This document shows positions 33,734 through 45,475 of a stretch of 64,000 bases of DNA, in pieces (position 1 is the stretch's first letter; every line of letters begins with the position of its first letter). The DNA lies in assembly GCA_020809705.1 (NCBI GenBank), contig CP085831.1, positions 3,100,001-3,164,000 on the forward strand, read 5' to 3'. The notes below the pieces were generated by a model. That model ran no database searches. It was not told the DNA's origin and worked only from the letters and a program-made list of their open reading frames with translations. Both the position numbers and the translations under genes were made by a program. The DNA is from Calonectria ilicicola. Its lineage: Eukaryota > Ascomycota > Sordariomycetes > Hypocreales > Nectriaceae.

Positions 33734-35515
33734 TTAGTTGGACGCATTCTCAATATGAGAAGTTATAGCTTTGTCTGCTCCTCCAGTATTCATTTGGGTA
33801 ACCTCTGAGTTGTATTCCTTCTCCATTGCAAGCTTCTCCTTTCTCATCTCCTTTGACTTCTGAACACCAAAGCCGTCCTCGAATAAAGTAAAGGCTTCCT
33901 CGATCGACAATCCCTCTGTAGAATAGATGTCAGCTTCATTCAATTCGTGTCTGTGTCCCAGGAAAGAACTTACTGGTCTCAGGATAGCAGAAGTAGGCAA
34001 GAACAAGGCCGATCAAAATGAAACCAAGGTATAAACCATATGTTCCACTAGGAGTAAGCGTTTCGAGTCTGTAGCAGGTCAGTCACACATCCATAAATAC
34101 AGATCAAAGGGAACAAACTCTGAAAGATAGGACACTGAGACCACCAGGTTTGCCGTAAAGCTCGCGGTGGTGCTAATGGCACTACCTGCGGCACGAATCT
34201 CCAGAGCAAGATACTCGGATTGATACCAACACAGGTGAGCATAAGTAGAGCCGAAGCCGGTGACGAAGATGACAATTCCAGCAATGACAAGACCAACAAG
34301 TTTCTGGGAATACTTGTAATTCTCGTCAAGGAATCCTCCTGTAGGTTTGCACATGAAATAGAAAGCCACAAGGCACCAAGTAAGTCCAACTACCATAATA
34401 GGCCCGAACTTCATCAGGAGACCACGGCGACCAATGCGATCCACCATGAGCATACCGCAAAGGAGGAAGAAAGTGTTGGTAATTGACGTGATCAAACCGC
34501 CCACGGAAGGGTTGGAGAGACCAAGGAGTCCAAACAGTGTGCCAGCATAGTAGAGAAGGGTGTTGTAACCAGTGAATTGACCAAAGACCTGGATAAAGCT
34601 GACTGTGAAGATGGAACGGCGATATGGCTTGTGGGTCCAGAGTTTCTTGGAACGGTCCCAGAATGTTGTCGTGCGCTGCAGGGCAGTAGTGGCAGCGACA
34701 TGCTCCTTGACAACCTGCAACTTGAGCTCGATAATCTCGGGCGACGCATATTGGTAAATCTTTTTAAGTACTTCTCGAGCCTTGTCGTCTTGATCCCGGA
34801 GGATGAGGACACGGGGCGATTCTGGAAGCTGGTGCATCAACGCCATTTGAATGAGTGATGGCACAACACCAAGGCCAAACAGGATGCGCCAATTGTGAGT
34901 TGTGTGCTGCATGCCAGCACCAATTGCAACACTGACGGTCTGGCCAAAGGGAATACAGAAACCGTTTATTCCGACACACCTGCCACGGACCTTTGTTGGC
35001 GCCAGCTCAGTAATGTAAAGTGGGCAGATGACAGCGGCTCCACCGACTCCAACACCGAGGATTAGACGGCCAGCGATGAGTTGACCCAGAGAAAAGCTGA
35101 ATGCAATGATGATGGCACCGGCAGTGAAGAAGAGATCAGAGATGAACAGACATGGCTTTCGGCCCCACTTGTCAGCGAAGAAGCCCAAAATGGCTGCTCC
35201 AAAGATTGATCCAATGGTGGTAGCCGCAGTGGCGATTTCCTGCTGGGGATAGGTGAGTTCTTTGCCAGTCAACTGAGTTCCTACATACGGCAGGGCAACA
35301 CCGACAACGCCGGTGTCGTAGCCATATAGGAATCCGCCCAGTGCCGCTGAAAGGATCAAGAATGCCAGATATGGCGTCATCTTGTCTTCATTCTCGGCTT
35401 CAATGACCAGTGCGTCGACATGCTGGCTGTGGCCGACTTTGCTTGTCCAGCCATGGGAGAGGGACTGCTGCCTCGACCGCTGTCCGGCCGGGTCAATTTC
35501 ATTGTTAGACGCCAT
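33734..35515 (-). CDS. MFS sugar transporter, myo-inositol (ITR1-like) type
   Basis: Three exons on the minus strand, 35515-34119, 34068-33974 and 33915-33734, give 557 residues. Start MASNNEIDPAGQRSRQQ. Motifs of the sugar porter family are GGFLYGYDTGVVGVALPYVG in helix 1, DKWGRKPCLF after helix 2, AGRLILGVGVGG, LPESPRVLILR before the central loop, and PETKGLSIEEAFTLFED after the last helix. The sequence YLALEIRAAGSA resembles proton-coupled myo-inositol transporters. It should import a polyol or sugar across the plasma membrane. The C-terminal tail is long and charged. The gene appears intact. Confidence 0.9.
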
Positions 35516-37116
35516 CCTTGTAGATATTTCAAGTGCTTGAGACCATGATGATTGCGATGAATGATGACCAAGAGGATGAAGGGGGAGGCTTTAAGTCTTT
35601 ATACGCAGTCTCCGGGGTAGTGTGGGGAGAGCCTCATATTGGGGTCGTACGTTATGGGGTAAGTCCTGGGGTAAATTCTGGGGTAAGGCTATCGCGGGGG
35701 ACTCAGACATGCGGGCACAGGCCAATCGCCACACGGAAATCGTGCCCCGATGAGCATGTCTTTGATGCTGTCCCCACTCAGTAACCCTCCCATTAACACG
35801 CTTGGTGGTGGTTTCTAGACTGTATAGGCTTGGCCCTTGTTAGCCCGTTGGTTGTGGACGGGGTCTGGGCCTTGAGCTGACCACTGAGGTGAAGCGGAAT
35901 GACATTTTGGGCGACACTGAGCACTACCTCATGGGCGGATTTGGGGCCGTGGCGGACCCTTTTCCGATTATCTCGCGAATCAGAACAAAAGGCCACGCAC
36001 CAAACCAGTAGCCCCGACCCAGTCAACCACGACCAGCCAATCTAGACGTCGAAACGGACCCAATCCCGACAATGACGTCTGATCCTTTTACAAGGTTACG
36101 CAATGGCACAGTGGTAGGTAGAATGAAATAACTTCAACTTCGTGTCTCATGATCGGGGTTCCGTTAGGCCTACACTCTACAGCAATCTAACACACACAGC
36201 ATCCTTATTCAGTGGTTTAGCTTCGGTGTAGTTGGCCGAGAGACTGTATGACAAAAAAAAGCCTCATCAAGGTTGGCATTAACAGCCGACCTGCTCGGGT
36301 TGTCTTACGTCATGTTTCACAAAACAAAGTTGTCGACCCCAGTTTGATAGCTGCTTGATATCTATCGCCATAGTTGATCTTGACTGCTGACCTCACTCAT
36401 GGACAGTGGACAAAACTCTCAGGTGTATTCAAACTTAGAGAGAAGGTTTAGCGGCTAGAGGTCCCTTCTGACATGAACGACTATAAATGGCCAGCGCAGA
36501 CCATACAGGAACAATAAACTCAGTTAAATTCTTATCATATATGACAGGGAATGTTAGGTTACTAGTATTCCTATCTCTGGTACTACCACGTGGAATCACC
36601 ATCCCATGGACATCATATCACACACTACCTAAATATTTATTGCAAGCAACACTGCACGGTAAATGATGGCCTATTGCATCCAAGTTTGACAAGATGCAGT
36701 ACCGCAGTGTTGAAGTTCCAACTTATGGCAAGGTTGACTGGAAGGTTGGCTATGATCATCAATCGTCTTGTTCTCGCCTGAATCACTCTCACGATCAAGA
36801 CTACATTGTATGAAAGGGACAAAAGGCTGGCGCGCATATGATGTTTTTAAATGTTAAGCTACTTGGCACCCTCTCGATTCCATCCCTCTCGAAACGACGC
36901 TGCCACTTCTGGCTTGGGTTCAGGGTATCTTGCTGCCGATTCGCGGTCGGAAGCCGTATTAAACCCCGTTCCTCACGCATTATTACTTACAGAAACTGTT
37001 GTTGCCTTTTTTTTCTCTTCCTAACGACACGACTGGGGCCTGCCCATAAAGCACCTGCTCATGCAGACCGTTCACGCATTTGTTGTTTAAATGCGTGGCC
37101 CTCTTCAACTAACGTC
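35516..37116. other. Intergenic, no supported gene
   Basis: About 1.6 kb. The stretch near 35640-35690 repeats GGGGTAA-like units upstream of the transporter. A 59-codon frame starts at ATG 36487 just after a TATAAA, but its sequence is unremarkable and I do not call it. Confidence 0.4.
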
Positions 37117-37926
37117 TTAAAACATGTTGTCTCCACCCCGCTCAGCGCGAGCGCCAGGAGCCTCGCTATCCAGGTGCAGCTCCGAGGCGCGCGAGTCAAT
37201 CTTCTTGATGACGGCGCCCAAAACGACCTTGAGAAGCTCCTCTTCCGACATGTTTCCGCCGAGGCCATCCCATGTCACGGTATCGACAATGTCGCGAGTC
37301 TTGGCCTCCTTGTGCAGCTCGTCGTCGAGGTGTTGTAGGGTCTTCTGTCGCTGAACGTGGGGGCCGCCCAAGCGGAACAGCTGGACACCGGCCTGGTGCT
37401 CGGGCGCCTTGGCCTCATCGAGCGTTCTGGCGGCGGTGATCAGAGGAGTCTTGATGTCGTCGTCAAATTCGCCGGCCGTGATGACGACAATGTTGAGCGC
37501 GGCCTTCTCCTCGCCGGCCGTGAACTTGTCGCAGTACCACTTGAGCAGAGCACCGAGTCTGGCGCCCATGTTGCACTTTCCGGCGGGCTTGACCTCGTCG
37601 AAGATGGCGCTGACCTGCTTTCCCTTCTCGGTCAGCAGCATGCTGCCGACGAAGCCGCCGATGCCCGTGTAGCCCGACTTGCGGATGGACTGCATTCCAG
37701 GCAGCTTGGCCAACAGGCCGCCCGGTCGGTGGTTGACAAAGTACAGATCGACTCCGTCGGGGTCGTACTTGGCGCAAATGGGGGCAATGCTCTCCAGCAG
37801 GCCCTTGATTTCACCCCAGTACGGAGCCATGTGGGCCGAGTCGTCGACGAGGAACATGGTGTCGAAGCATCGCAGCTGTCGCAGCGTGCGCTCGTACTCG
37901 CTCCCTTCCGTGTTTGAGGCTGCCAT
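37117..37926 (-). CDS. von Willebrand factor A-like domain protein
   Basis: Single exon, 269 residues from the ATG at 37926 (MAASNTEGSEYERTLRQL). Near the N-terminus FLVDDSAHM resembles the metal-binding DxSxS/M motif of vWA domains, with a following GLLESIAPICAKYDPDGVDL as in the family's first helix and second strand. LNIVVITAGEFDDD is the next core strand. Small fungal proteins of this type are common and mostly uncharacterised; they probably mediate protein contacts in the cytosol. Third codon positions are strongly G/C-rich compared with neighbours, which suggests high expression or a different history. The frame is open 23 codons further upstream, but MAASN is the better start. Confidence 0.8.
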   Translation of the reverse strand: MAASNTEGSEYERTLRQLRCFDTMFLVDDSAHMAPYWGEIKGLLESIAPICAKYDPDGVDLYFVNHRPGGLLAKLPGMQSIRKSGYTGIGGFVGSMLLTEKGKQVSAIFDEVKPAGKCNMGARLGALLKWYCDKFTAGEEKAALNIVVITAGEFDDDIKTPLITAARTLDEAKAPEHQAGVQLFRLGGPHVQRQKTLQHLDDELHKEAKTRDIVDTVTWDGLGGNMSEEELLKVVLGAVIKKIDSRASELHLDSEAPGARAERGGDNMF

Positions 37927-39386
37927 GATAATCGGTCGATGGAGTGTGAGGAGATGTGGTTTGGACTGGATGTTGGAGAATGTTGAGACGGACAATTAAA
38001 AACTAATGTACCAACGTCACTCAGGCGGTCAGAGCGCGTTCATCCGTGAGGGGTCGAGTGACAGACGACATCCAGGGGTAATTGCGGGGACGGACACCTC
38101 CACTCGACAGCTATTTTGACCAGTAGCGATGCCAAGGCACACTAAACATAACACAGAGTCGCCCTATTTATGAACACCACGTGTCACGAGTAATACATCT
38201 GCGACGCTTCACATAACCTGGTTGGTGGTGCGTGTCTTACCCTAGATTGGCTGCTGTGGTGTCCATATCCTGCGATATTGTTGACCCGACTTTCAATTGG
38301 CGCATGGCTGAAGATTGATTAATTTTTTTTTATCCAATCTACATTGCATACGTATCATTCTTTGTTTTCTCTCTTTCTATAATTAGATCAATAATAACTG
38401 CGGGTGGCTGTTCAGATGAACATACACACACAAAAGCTTGAACAGCCACAGCAAACTGGCTAACTACGGTAAATGAACTTAGCTTGCCCCCTATTTTAGA
38501 CTGATTATGCAGCCCTGTTACGGGAGCTGATCAGATTTGTCCTTTTGAATCAACCCAGCTCCATTTCACCAAAAGTACACTGAATTGAATCACCGTGGAT
38601 AGACATTCACCTTCAACCATAGATACCGCTTACGTCGACCTTTGAACGAATGTCACTCAAGGACCTGGTCCATGCGTTTGGTCCAAGCTCGCCAGGACCC
38701 TGACATCCGGCTTCCATGGAGCTGTCCCAATTTGGACTTAGCGGGTATTGAACAAAATGCCACCCGAACTCCCGAGGACTATTGCTCGCACATTGAGGCT
38801 GACCGTTCCGTGGTCCGCCCTGTTTTAGCTGGCCATCACCGGAATGACTGACTCCGAGAATTTCCTTTTTTCAAGCTAATTGTAAAAAGCAAAAGCCCAA
38901 TTGCCTTGTCAGGCTCAAACGGCACAGTCAAATGAAAGTCGGTTGCCCGGAAACCACCCGCCATTAAAGAAGCGAGAGCGGTGAAGGGATGATGCCGTGC
39001 CGTGGTAGCGCCGCTGCAGCAAGTGTCACTGTCACTCGCCGTCCCGTAAACGCCATCATCTTCAACCGAAATGACCCACTTGGCACTGAGATCCCAGCCA
39101 CCACTGACGCTAGACGCTGGAGCATTGTTACATTTCTCATGCTGTCTGTGATTTCCCTACATACATCTGCTAGCTTGCATAAGGCCGCGGATGGCATCCT
39201 GATCAGCATATTATTGTCACTAGTTCTGATGTGACTTTTGACGTCATCGCGCTTGGCCAGAAATGGAAACATTGTCTATCTTTGCTGAAGATTACTGTAA
39301 CTATTTGGGAAACCTATGGGAATGAGGGAGGCAATAATCGTCAATTCATTAACTGTGAATTAATCCGTAAACCTGCATCTGCTCTC
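37927..39386. other. Intergenic, no supported gene
   Basis: About 1.46 kb. It holds a T-run near 38325 and only short frames. The 5' region of the vWA gene lies at its left end. Confidence 0.45.
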
Positions 39387-40953
39387 TTAGCCAACATTTG
39401 GTCCGCATCCTCCATCTCCTTCAGACCCTGGACCCAGAACCAGCCTACCAGTTCCATTGACCCCCAACTTGATCAATGTTTCTTGATCTTGATCATAAGT
39501 TGGCCACCCAAGGTCCTTGAGTCCATTTGTTGGGTCTCTAGCAAAAGCAGCCCATGCTCCTTGCATATACTCGCTCCACGAAGCCTCGTCGGGCGTATTG
39601 GGGCCACCGTAGATATCACTTGTGCCAAAAACTATGGGAATGTCACTAGCATGGTAGGCTCTAAGCTAATCCAGGGGATTCAAGTTGGGCCACACACCGT
39701 AGTAGCGATATCGCCAGACGGGGATATCAAGGTTGTGGCGTGCCTGGGAGGCGATGCGCGCGCGACAATTGAAAACTTCATCGGTAAGCAGGCCAACCAG
39801 GGTTTGGTTGGGAGCTGCGCCAGTGAAAGGGCTGTAGAGCGACGAGTAATCGTTTGCGGCAGTACCATAGACAACGGGCTAAAAGTTCATTAGCAAGCGC
39901 GGAACACATGGGAACAGTATCAAAAGTTACCAATTTTGAGATGAGCCCTCGATCTCTCCGCTCCGTCCAATTGCTGAAAATGGTTTCCTCATCAGGCATG
40001 GCACCAAACGCGAGCGATGCACCTCCATTCTCAGAAGCATTGTACTTGTTGTACACCTCGATAATATCAGTGCCGTTGGCTTTTTGCATGCAGCTCAGCT
40101 CTTTATCCTTATCAAGCCCGCCACATCCCACCTGTTCAGCGACATATGTAAAGTTCTGAGTCCTGTTCAAGGCGAACTGGTTGTTGCCAACTGCGCCTGA
40201 CATGACAATGAAACCTCTAACCAGAGGGTCATCTGGCCAGGCGTATGTCCAAAAGTCGGTGCTGCTTCCTCCGGCGCTTTGACCAAATAGGGCCATTTTG
40301 GTTGGATCACCTCCGAAATATGCAATGTTGTCATAGATCCATTCCACAGCCTTGCGCTGGTCCAGGAGACCGGGGTTTACATGGCGACCATCAAGACCGG
40401 CAGCTCCGGGAAAGCCAAAAATATTGACGCGGTAATTTATGCTGACCATAAGCATCTTTTGAGCCTGAACGAATCGTGCTCCAATTGTGTTAGGCACGGA
40501 GCTGCCTCCCGAAACCAAGGCGCCGCCGGGGATCCAGATCATTACCGGTAGGAGTTCATCGCCAATGTCGCTCTCCTGTGGTGTCCAGATGTTGAGAGTG
40601 AGGCAATCTTCTGACATGCCGGTGGTTACCTCTTGTCCGGGGAGATACTCGCTGAAGACTGAAGGAGCTCCCGTGTCATATTGAATGCACACTGGTACGA
40701 ATTGAGTTGCGTTTAGAGTCTCTTGATATGGGATCTTTGTCTTTGGAGGCTTGAATCGATGGTCTCCAACAGGCGGTTCCGCATAGGGAATACCAAGGAA
40801 CTGGCGGACCGGAGTTGAGATATTTGAGGCGTAGGATCCCTGGACTGAGAAATTGGGCGATGAGACGAGCAGCTCGGAGTGCTGGTCTGAACTAGACCCG
40901 TTTACGAGCGTCGCCAAGCTAGTGACAGCAAAGGATTGAAGTGGGAATCTCAT
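39387..40953 (-). pseudogene. Secreted type-B carboxylesterase/lipase broken by an in-frame TAG
   Basis: Exon 1 runs 40953-39931 and exon 2 starts at 39878. The start MRFPLQSFAVTSLATLVNG is a signal peptide. Type-B carboxylesterase motifs: FLGIPYAEPPVGDHRF, SEDCLTLNIWTP, and the nucleophile elbow GGDPTKMALFGQSAGGSS. The acid is probably Glu in AMPDEETIF. After 411 residues a TAG at 39666-39668 stops the frame (WPNLNPLD then stop). The same frame continues LRAYHASDIPIVFGTSDIYG, the block holding the catalytic His, and ends at TAA 39387-39389. A Trp codon (TGG) would fit the stop position. As it stands, the product lacks the catalytic His and about 92 C-terminal residues. Confidence 0.85.
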
Positions 40954-41170
40954 TTTTGGCTTCAATCGGGAGCAATGCCCTCTACAAGACTGAGATTTTC
41001 AGGAATATAGACATTATTTCGCGCTGCTTTATATTTTCAGATAAGAATAAAGTTTCCAGGGTGTTTAATTAATTGCCTTGGCAGTTTCTAGTATTCGGAC
41101 CCGGGTTCCCCGCAACGAGCGGACCCGGCTCGCTGACAACAGGAGGAAATGAATCATTAAATGACTCATT

Positions 41171-41340
41171 AGCGCCGGGGTATATAGCCCGCTAGGATCT
41201 GGTTTCCCGAGATGCAATAATTTTATGATGAGGACGACTTTTTTGTGGCTTGATATCGGATCGCGACTGTTGGTTTTCTCAATTCTAAATAGTGTCATTG
41301 AGCGCTAACTTGAAGTCAGTCTTGGGTCATTTAAGTTTGC
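41171..41340 (+). repeat. Diverged direct repeat, copy A
   Basis: Aligns by eye with 45960-46140: both share CGCTAGGATCTG, a following ATGCAATA, and later TTGAAG at similar spacing. I estimate roughly two thirds identity. Nature unknown. Confidence 0.5.
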
Positions 41341-41392
41341 TGACTGGGCAACTGGACGGCCGCTTTGAACTGAATCAATGAGTCATAGTTTC

Positions 41393-41535
41393 ATCTGACA
41401 ATAGCTCTCAGAAAATATAACATCCTCTCAAGAAATTGTTTCTTCTATATTGACCTATAGTGTCTCTCTTTATTTTCTTCCTCTTAGGAAAGGAAGAGGC
41501 TGACAAGGTTATGGGATCTGAGGGTATATGTTGAG
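41393..41535 (+). pseudogene. Possible degenerate 5S-like sequence
   Basis: ATAGCTCTCAGAAAATA near 41405 closely matches ATAGCTCTTAGAAAATA in the 5S gene at 46358, and a weaker match to its 3' end occurs near 41505-41530. The helices are not preserved. A decayed copy is the simplest reading but not certain. Confidence 0.25.
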
Positions 41536-41587
41536 ATAGATTTTTAGATTTGTTAGTATGATTGCTTTTGTATTGATTTTGGTGGTT

Positions 41588-41722
41588 CAAAATAAAAATA
41601 AAAATTCTTTTTTAAATAATAAATAATAAAAATTATAAATAAATTTATATATGAAATAAAATAATTGAAAAAAAATGTAAATAATAATTAATATATAATT
41701 TTAATATATTTTAACTATTAAT
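41588..41722. other. AT-rich island
   Basis: About 135 bases almost free of C and G, made of A/T-rich runs such as AATAATAAATAATAAAAATT. It contrasts sharply with both flanks. It could be a repeat destroyed by C-to-T mutation (RIP-like) or a simple low-complexity tract. Confidence 0.75.
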
Positions 41723-42520
41723 TTCTTCAGCGCAACATTCTAGTCAGAAAGCATGACTGAGGAAGCAGCGACTTCAGGGTCTCGACCAAAATTGGACCTT
41801 GACGCACAAGGGTCGTAAGTGGCTCAAAGAAAAAAAAACAGCTCATTATTGTTTCCAGATAATAGCTGCACAGAAGACGCCTTATTGACGTATGAATTCC
41901 GATGATGTATGCTTTCCAGGGCATTCGAATATTCTGATCCTGTCAATCAACGAGATTCAAACCCGGCAACTAGAGCGGCCGAGGCCATTTGCCCTAGGCC
42001 CCTTCTCTTCAGATAAAAACACAGTTTTGGCGTCGCCTAATGCTCGAGGAATCAATTTTAGAGTGATTGGGATTAGTGAATGTCTTTGACATGTTGGCAC
42101 ATCCATCAAATCAATCGGGTTGTTGTCTGTGTTCCTGTGCGAGGCTAGTTCATTGTACGACTCTAGGGATTGGAGAAACCCCCTCGTTCTGTGAATGGCG
42201 TTGCACGAGAGTGAATTTCGATTGAGGTTGAAGGAACCGTATTCCGGTCATTGAATCAATACACAGTGACATGCACCGTTCTTTGACGCCGAGCGCCACA
42301 TTTGAATCATAGCAGTTTTGCTTTTTTCTGTCTTTTTTGAGTTTGTGACCCAATGAGACGCCGACTGTAAGGATTTAATGGGTTCGTCTGTGGCTGAGAA
42401 TTGGGAGTGCGGGGTAGCTGATTTCTGCAGTGTCAGACCGCTTGGAGTGAGTTAATGGATCGGGATGGTAGTCCTTCACCACAAGTAACGTCGGGATCCT
42501 AGCTTGGGCCACAGTTCGAG

Positions 42521-45475
42521 ATGGCTCACACGCAAAATCTGTACGCGGCGTACAAAAAGGATACTAAGTATCTTGTATACTGGCTCATCCACGTCACAAA
42601 CCGCCTCATTAAGAATGCTGCTGAAGAAGCTGGAGAAGCCCCCAAGGGCCTTAACACGACAGGCCAGACCACAATTAACAACCTCCTCTCCATGGCAGAG
42701 ATCATTGCCAAACACGCTGAACCAGTTCCTTCCGCCATCTACCGCCTGCTCCAATCAACCATAGAAGCTAGAACTACAGTATATGGCGCATTCCAACTAC
42801 TTTCCTCGTCCAAGAATGACCCGGACGTGCAGCGAAGCAACGCCGGCCACAAGCATTTCATCGACATTCTCACCCAGGCCTTCAATATTTTAGGGGGAGA
42901 GAATTGGAATTCCTCTAACGATGCCGCATCTACCAATATTGACCAGAAAGATGGAGACATGGAGAATATTCTAGCTGTCGCGAACAAATTCAGCACCCTC
43001 CATGTAGAAGACAACGAAGCCGGCTCAAGTGGCGATGAAGAGGATGATGGGTTCCAGGTGCAGGAACAAGTTCAAGCTGCACGAAGAGGCGTCAAGAAAT
43101 CATCTGGAAAGGGAAAGAAAGGCAAGAAGACCAAGAAAGGAAAGAGCGCGAAGAAGAACAAGAAGGACAAGTCTGAAGCTGGCCCCGCTGAGGTCAACAT
43201 TGACGATATTCCTCTTGAGAGCTTCAAGATCATCGACAGTGAGGATGGTCTTGTATCCGAATACTTGCTTGCTGTCTACTCGGCGGTTAAAGAGTGGGCA
43301 GATCTACGTGCCTACGTCCAAGCATTATGGAAGAACGTCGCCTATGATGGTTTGAACAGCGCCGTGGCTGGTGCTGTATCCAAAATGGCTATTGCCATGG
43401 TTGAACGCACCACGTCCATGATATTCGTCGATTTCCCTGGCCATGACTCATACCACACTATCATGAATACAATTACTCGTGGTGACCCGGACAAGGCCCA
43501 AGGCAACTTTCACCTTGAACTGCACACTATTGGTCCAGCAAGTATGCCAGAGCATAAGGTAGTCGATACGGATATCGATGTGAAGGAACAGTTTTTGATT
43601 CACACTTACAATGACCTTGTGGACTTTGCAACCGACTTTCAAAAAACACGCAGCGGGAAGCCGACCAAAGCCATGCTTGCTCGTCTGGCGAATTGGTCTC
43701 CAACATTTGACCTGCAGTCAGCTACCGAAGAACAACGTCGCGACTGGCGTCGTTGCTATACTATTATGTGGCTATATGATTTGGTGAATGTGTTCTCTTC
43801 CATTGTGGTACAGAGAAATACCCTTAAAGGAGAGAAACATGCCTACGAGCATGTTGATTGGTCTCCATCTGGCCCTTGGGATCAACATCGGAGACTATTT
43901 GGCCTTGTTGAGTTTGCTGGGGAGATTACCAAATTTGCTATGCAGAAGCCCGGCACAAATATCCAGAAAATGATTCTTCCGCAGCATGTATTTCAACTAC
44001 AATGCATTGTTGACTCGTTTGTTGTATCGCGAGGATGGTCCATTCACGGTCTTTACGGTCACGTTCTGAAAGCTCCAGCGCCTGGGTTTCGGCCTCGACG
44101 GGACGTGGATTTGTTCCTAGATCGAGAGAATAAGCGAATGGGCCATGGATTCCTTCAAGGTGTTGAAATCGTAACGCAAATATGGAATAAGAGTATTCAG
44201 GAATTAGGCGAGAGGGACCTCTACGTATCCACCTTCGAGGTTCTCAAGATAGTGCAGGAGGACTTCATTGATTGGTTGGGTGAGACAAAGTACATGCATG
44301 GATTGAATACAATCCCTCCATCCAGATTTTCACGGCATAATACCAACGGATTATACGAATATTCGCCCTTTTTGTGCGGCACTGGATTGCTGGAAGGTTT
44401 GGATCTTGCTTACGGATGGTCTATGATATTCTGGGATAGGATGCAGGAGCCTTTGCTTATCATCCATATTCACAATATGCTTGTCCAAAAAGGATACATT
44501 ACTGAACCGGTTGGGCTATATCAAACTCTTCAAGACCTGTTTAAGGGATCATTTTTTGCCAACGGAATCCCTCCAACATCCAACTTCAGCAATGCTCTCC
44601 TAAACAAGCTCCAGACCATCAGCTCACGCTCTTCGCAGCGTGAGAGGAAAGCCATCAGCCAGAGGGCCGCGACTGCGACCGGTGGTATTTATGAAGTTCT
44701 AGATCTTGAGAGTAACCAATTCTTTCGGACAAAGTCAAATATAACACTTTACCGAACAGCAAACTGGAATCCGGATGCTATCCCTAATAAGGACCTTGAG
44801 CTGGGCACACTTTTGTTTCATATGCGCCTGGCTCAAGCAGAGACTATAGTTGACCCGAAGACGAACCAAAGGCGCTTCAAAGACTCGACAATTATTCGCC
44901 GAGCCCAAGAAGTCGGCATGAGCGAGGAATTTATTCACGAATCAAGAAAAGACTTCCAAAAAGTGATCGAGAAAGAGACGATTTCGCCTTCAGTTCTCAA
45001 CGCCCTCACGCCCTCGGGCTATTCAACCGAACCAAACTTACCGAGTCTCGGAAGTCGTGATTCAAGCTCTGAATTGACTGGCACCGCCTTGCTTGATGTC
45101 TTGAAGCTCGATGTTCTCAATGATGTTTGCGGCACGAGGCCACTGTCCAGTCTCAACTACATTCAGGCAACCTCGATGATTTTGATATTGTTTCTCCAAA
45201 TCGAGGAGCGCCTGAAGGAAATCAGAGATCCCCTCTGGGTAGAGGCTTACGAGAAACCCCGGCCCCAGGGCTTTACCAAGCGATTTGCATTTACAATGTT
45301 GCTTCTAGATCGAGAGGATGATGATTGCATGAAGGTTGTGGCAGATGCATTCCAGAATATGAGGGCTGGATTCATGAATCATATTTACTGGGAAGATTTG
45401 GTGACATCAAGCGAGGATTTTTTCCCGAAGAACGAGGATGAAAAGCCGGGTTCAAACCAGTGTTCTATCATGTAA
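42521..45475 (+). CDS. DUF6604-like large fungal protein
   Basis: Single exon of 984 residues starting MAHTQNLYAAYKKDTKYLVY. The N-terminal 100 residues (WLIHVTNRLIKNAAEEAGEA, then YRLLQSTIEARTTVYGAFQL) look like the DUF6604 domain found at the start of many large fungal proteins. A highly basic, Lys-rich linker follows around residues 190-225 (KGKKGKKTKKGKSAKKNKK), possibly a nuclear or nucleic-acid-binding segment. The remaining 750 residues are mostly helical with no motif I recognise. The frame is intact with no intron. Function unknown. The C-terminus ends NQCSIM, a Cys-aliphatic-aliphatic-X box that could be prenylated. Confidence 0.75.
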   Translation: MAHTQNLYAAYKKDTKYLVYWLIHVTNRLIKNAAEEAGEAPKGLNTTGQTTINNLLSMAEIIAKHAEPVPSAIYRLLQSTIEARTTVYGAFQLLSSSKNDPDVQRSNAGHKHFIDILTQAFNILGGENWNSSNDAASTNIDQKDGDMENILAVANKFSTLHVEDNEAGSSGDEEDDGFQVQEQVQAARRGVKKSSGKGKKGKKTKKGKSAKKNKKDKSEAGPAEVNIDDIPLESFKIIDSEDGLVSEYLLAVYSAVKEWADLRAYVQALWKNVAYDGLNSAVAGAVSKMAIAMVERTTSMIFVDFPGHDSYHTIMNTITRGDPDKAQGNFHLELHTIGPASMPEHKVVDTDIDVKEQFLIHTYNDLVDFATDFQKTRSGKPTKAMLARLANWSPTFDLQSATEEQRRDWRRCYTIMWLYDLVNVFSSIVVQRNTLKGEKHAYEHVDWSPSGPWDQHRRLFGLVEFAGEITKFAMQKPGTNIQKMILPQHVFQLQCIVDSFVVSRGWSIHGLYGHVLKAPAPGFRPRRDVDLFLDRENKRMGHGFLQGVEIVTQIWNKSIQELGERDLYVSTFEVLKIVQEDFIDWLGETKYMHGLNTIPPSRFSRHNTNGLYEYSPFLCGTGLLEGLDLAYGWSMIFWDRMQEPLLIIHIHNMLVQKGYITEPVGLYQTLQDLFKGSFFANGIPPTSNFSNALLNKLQTISSRSSQRERKAISQRAATATGGIYEVLDLESNQFFRTKSNITLYRTANWNPDAIPNKDLELGTLLFHMRLAQAETIVDPKTNQRRFKDSTIIRRAQEVGMSEEFIHESRKDFQKVIEKETISPSVLNALTPSGYSTEPNLPSLGSRDSSSELTGTALLDVLKLDVLNDVCGTRPLSSLNYIQATSMILILFLQIEERLKEIRDPLWVEAYEKPRPQGFTKRFAFTMLLLDREDDDCMKVVADAFQNMRAGFMNHIYWEDLVTSSEDFFPKNEDEKPGSNQCSIM

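Larger units (their letters stand above)
40954..42520. other. Intergenic with AT-rich island and diverged repeat
   Basis: No gene. The segment 41171-41340 is a diverged copy of 45960-46140, and 41393-41535 may be a decayed 5S-like sequence (see entries). The AT-rich island at 41588-41722 is listed separately. Confidence 0.5.

Noticed and set aside
36487..36666. 59-codon frame behind a TATAAA
   Set aside because: Protein sequence is unremarkable and no intron or homology supports it.
39660..39700. Short intron removing the esterase TAG (gtgtgg to attag)
   Set aside because: It would be about 31 bases, below the intron sizes seen elsewhere in this window, and would remove conserved residues.
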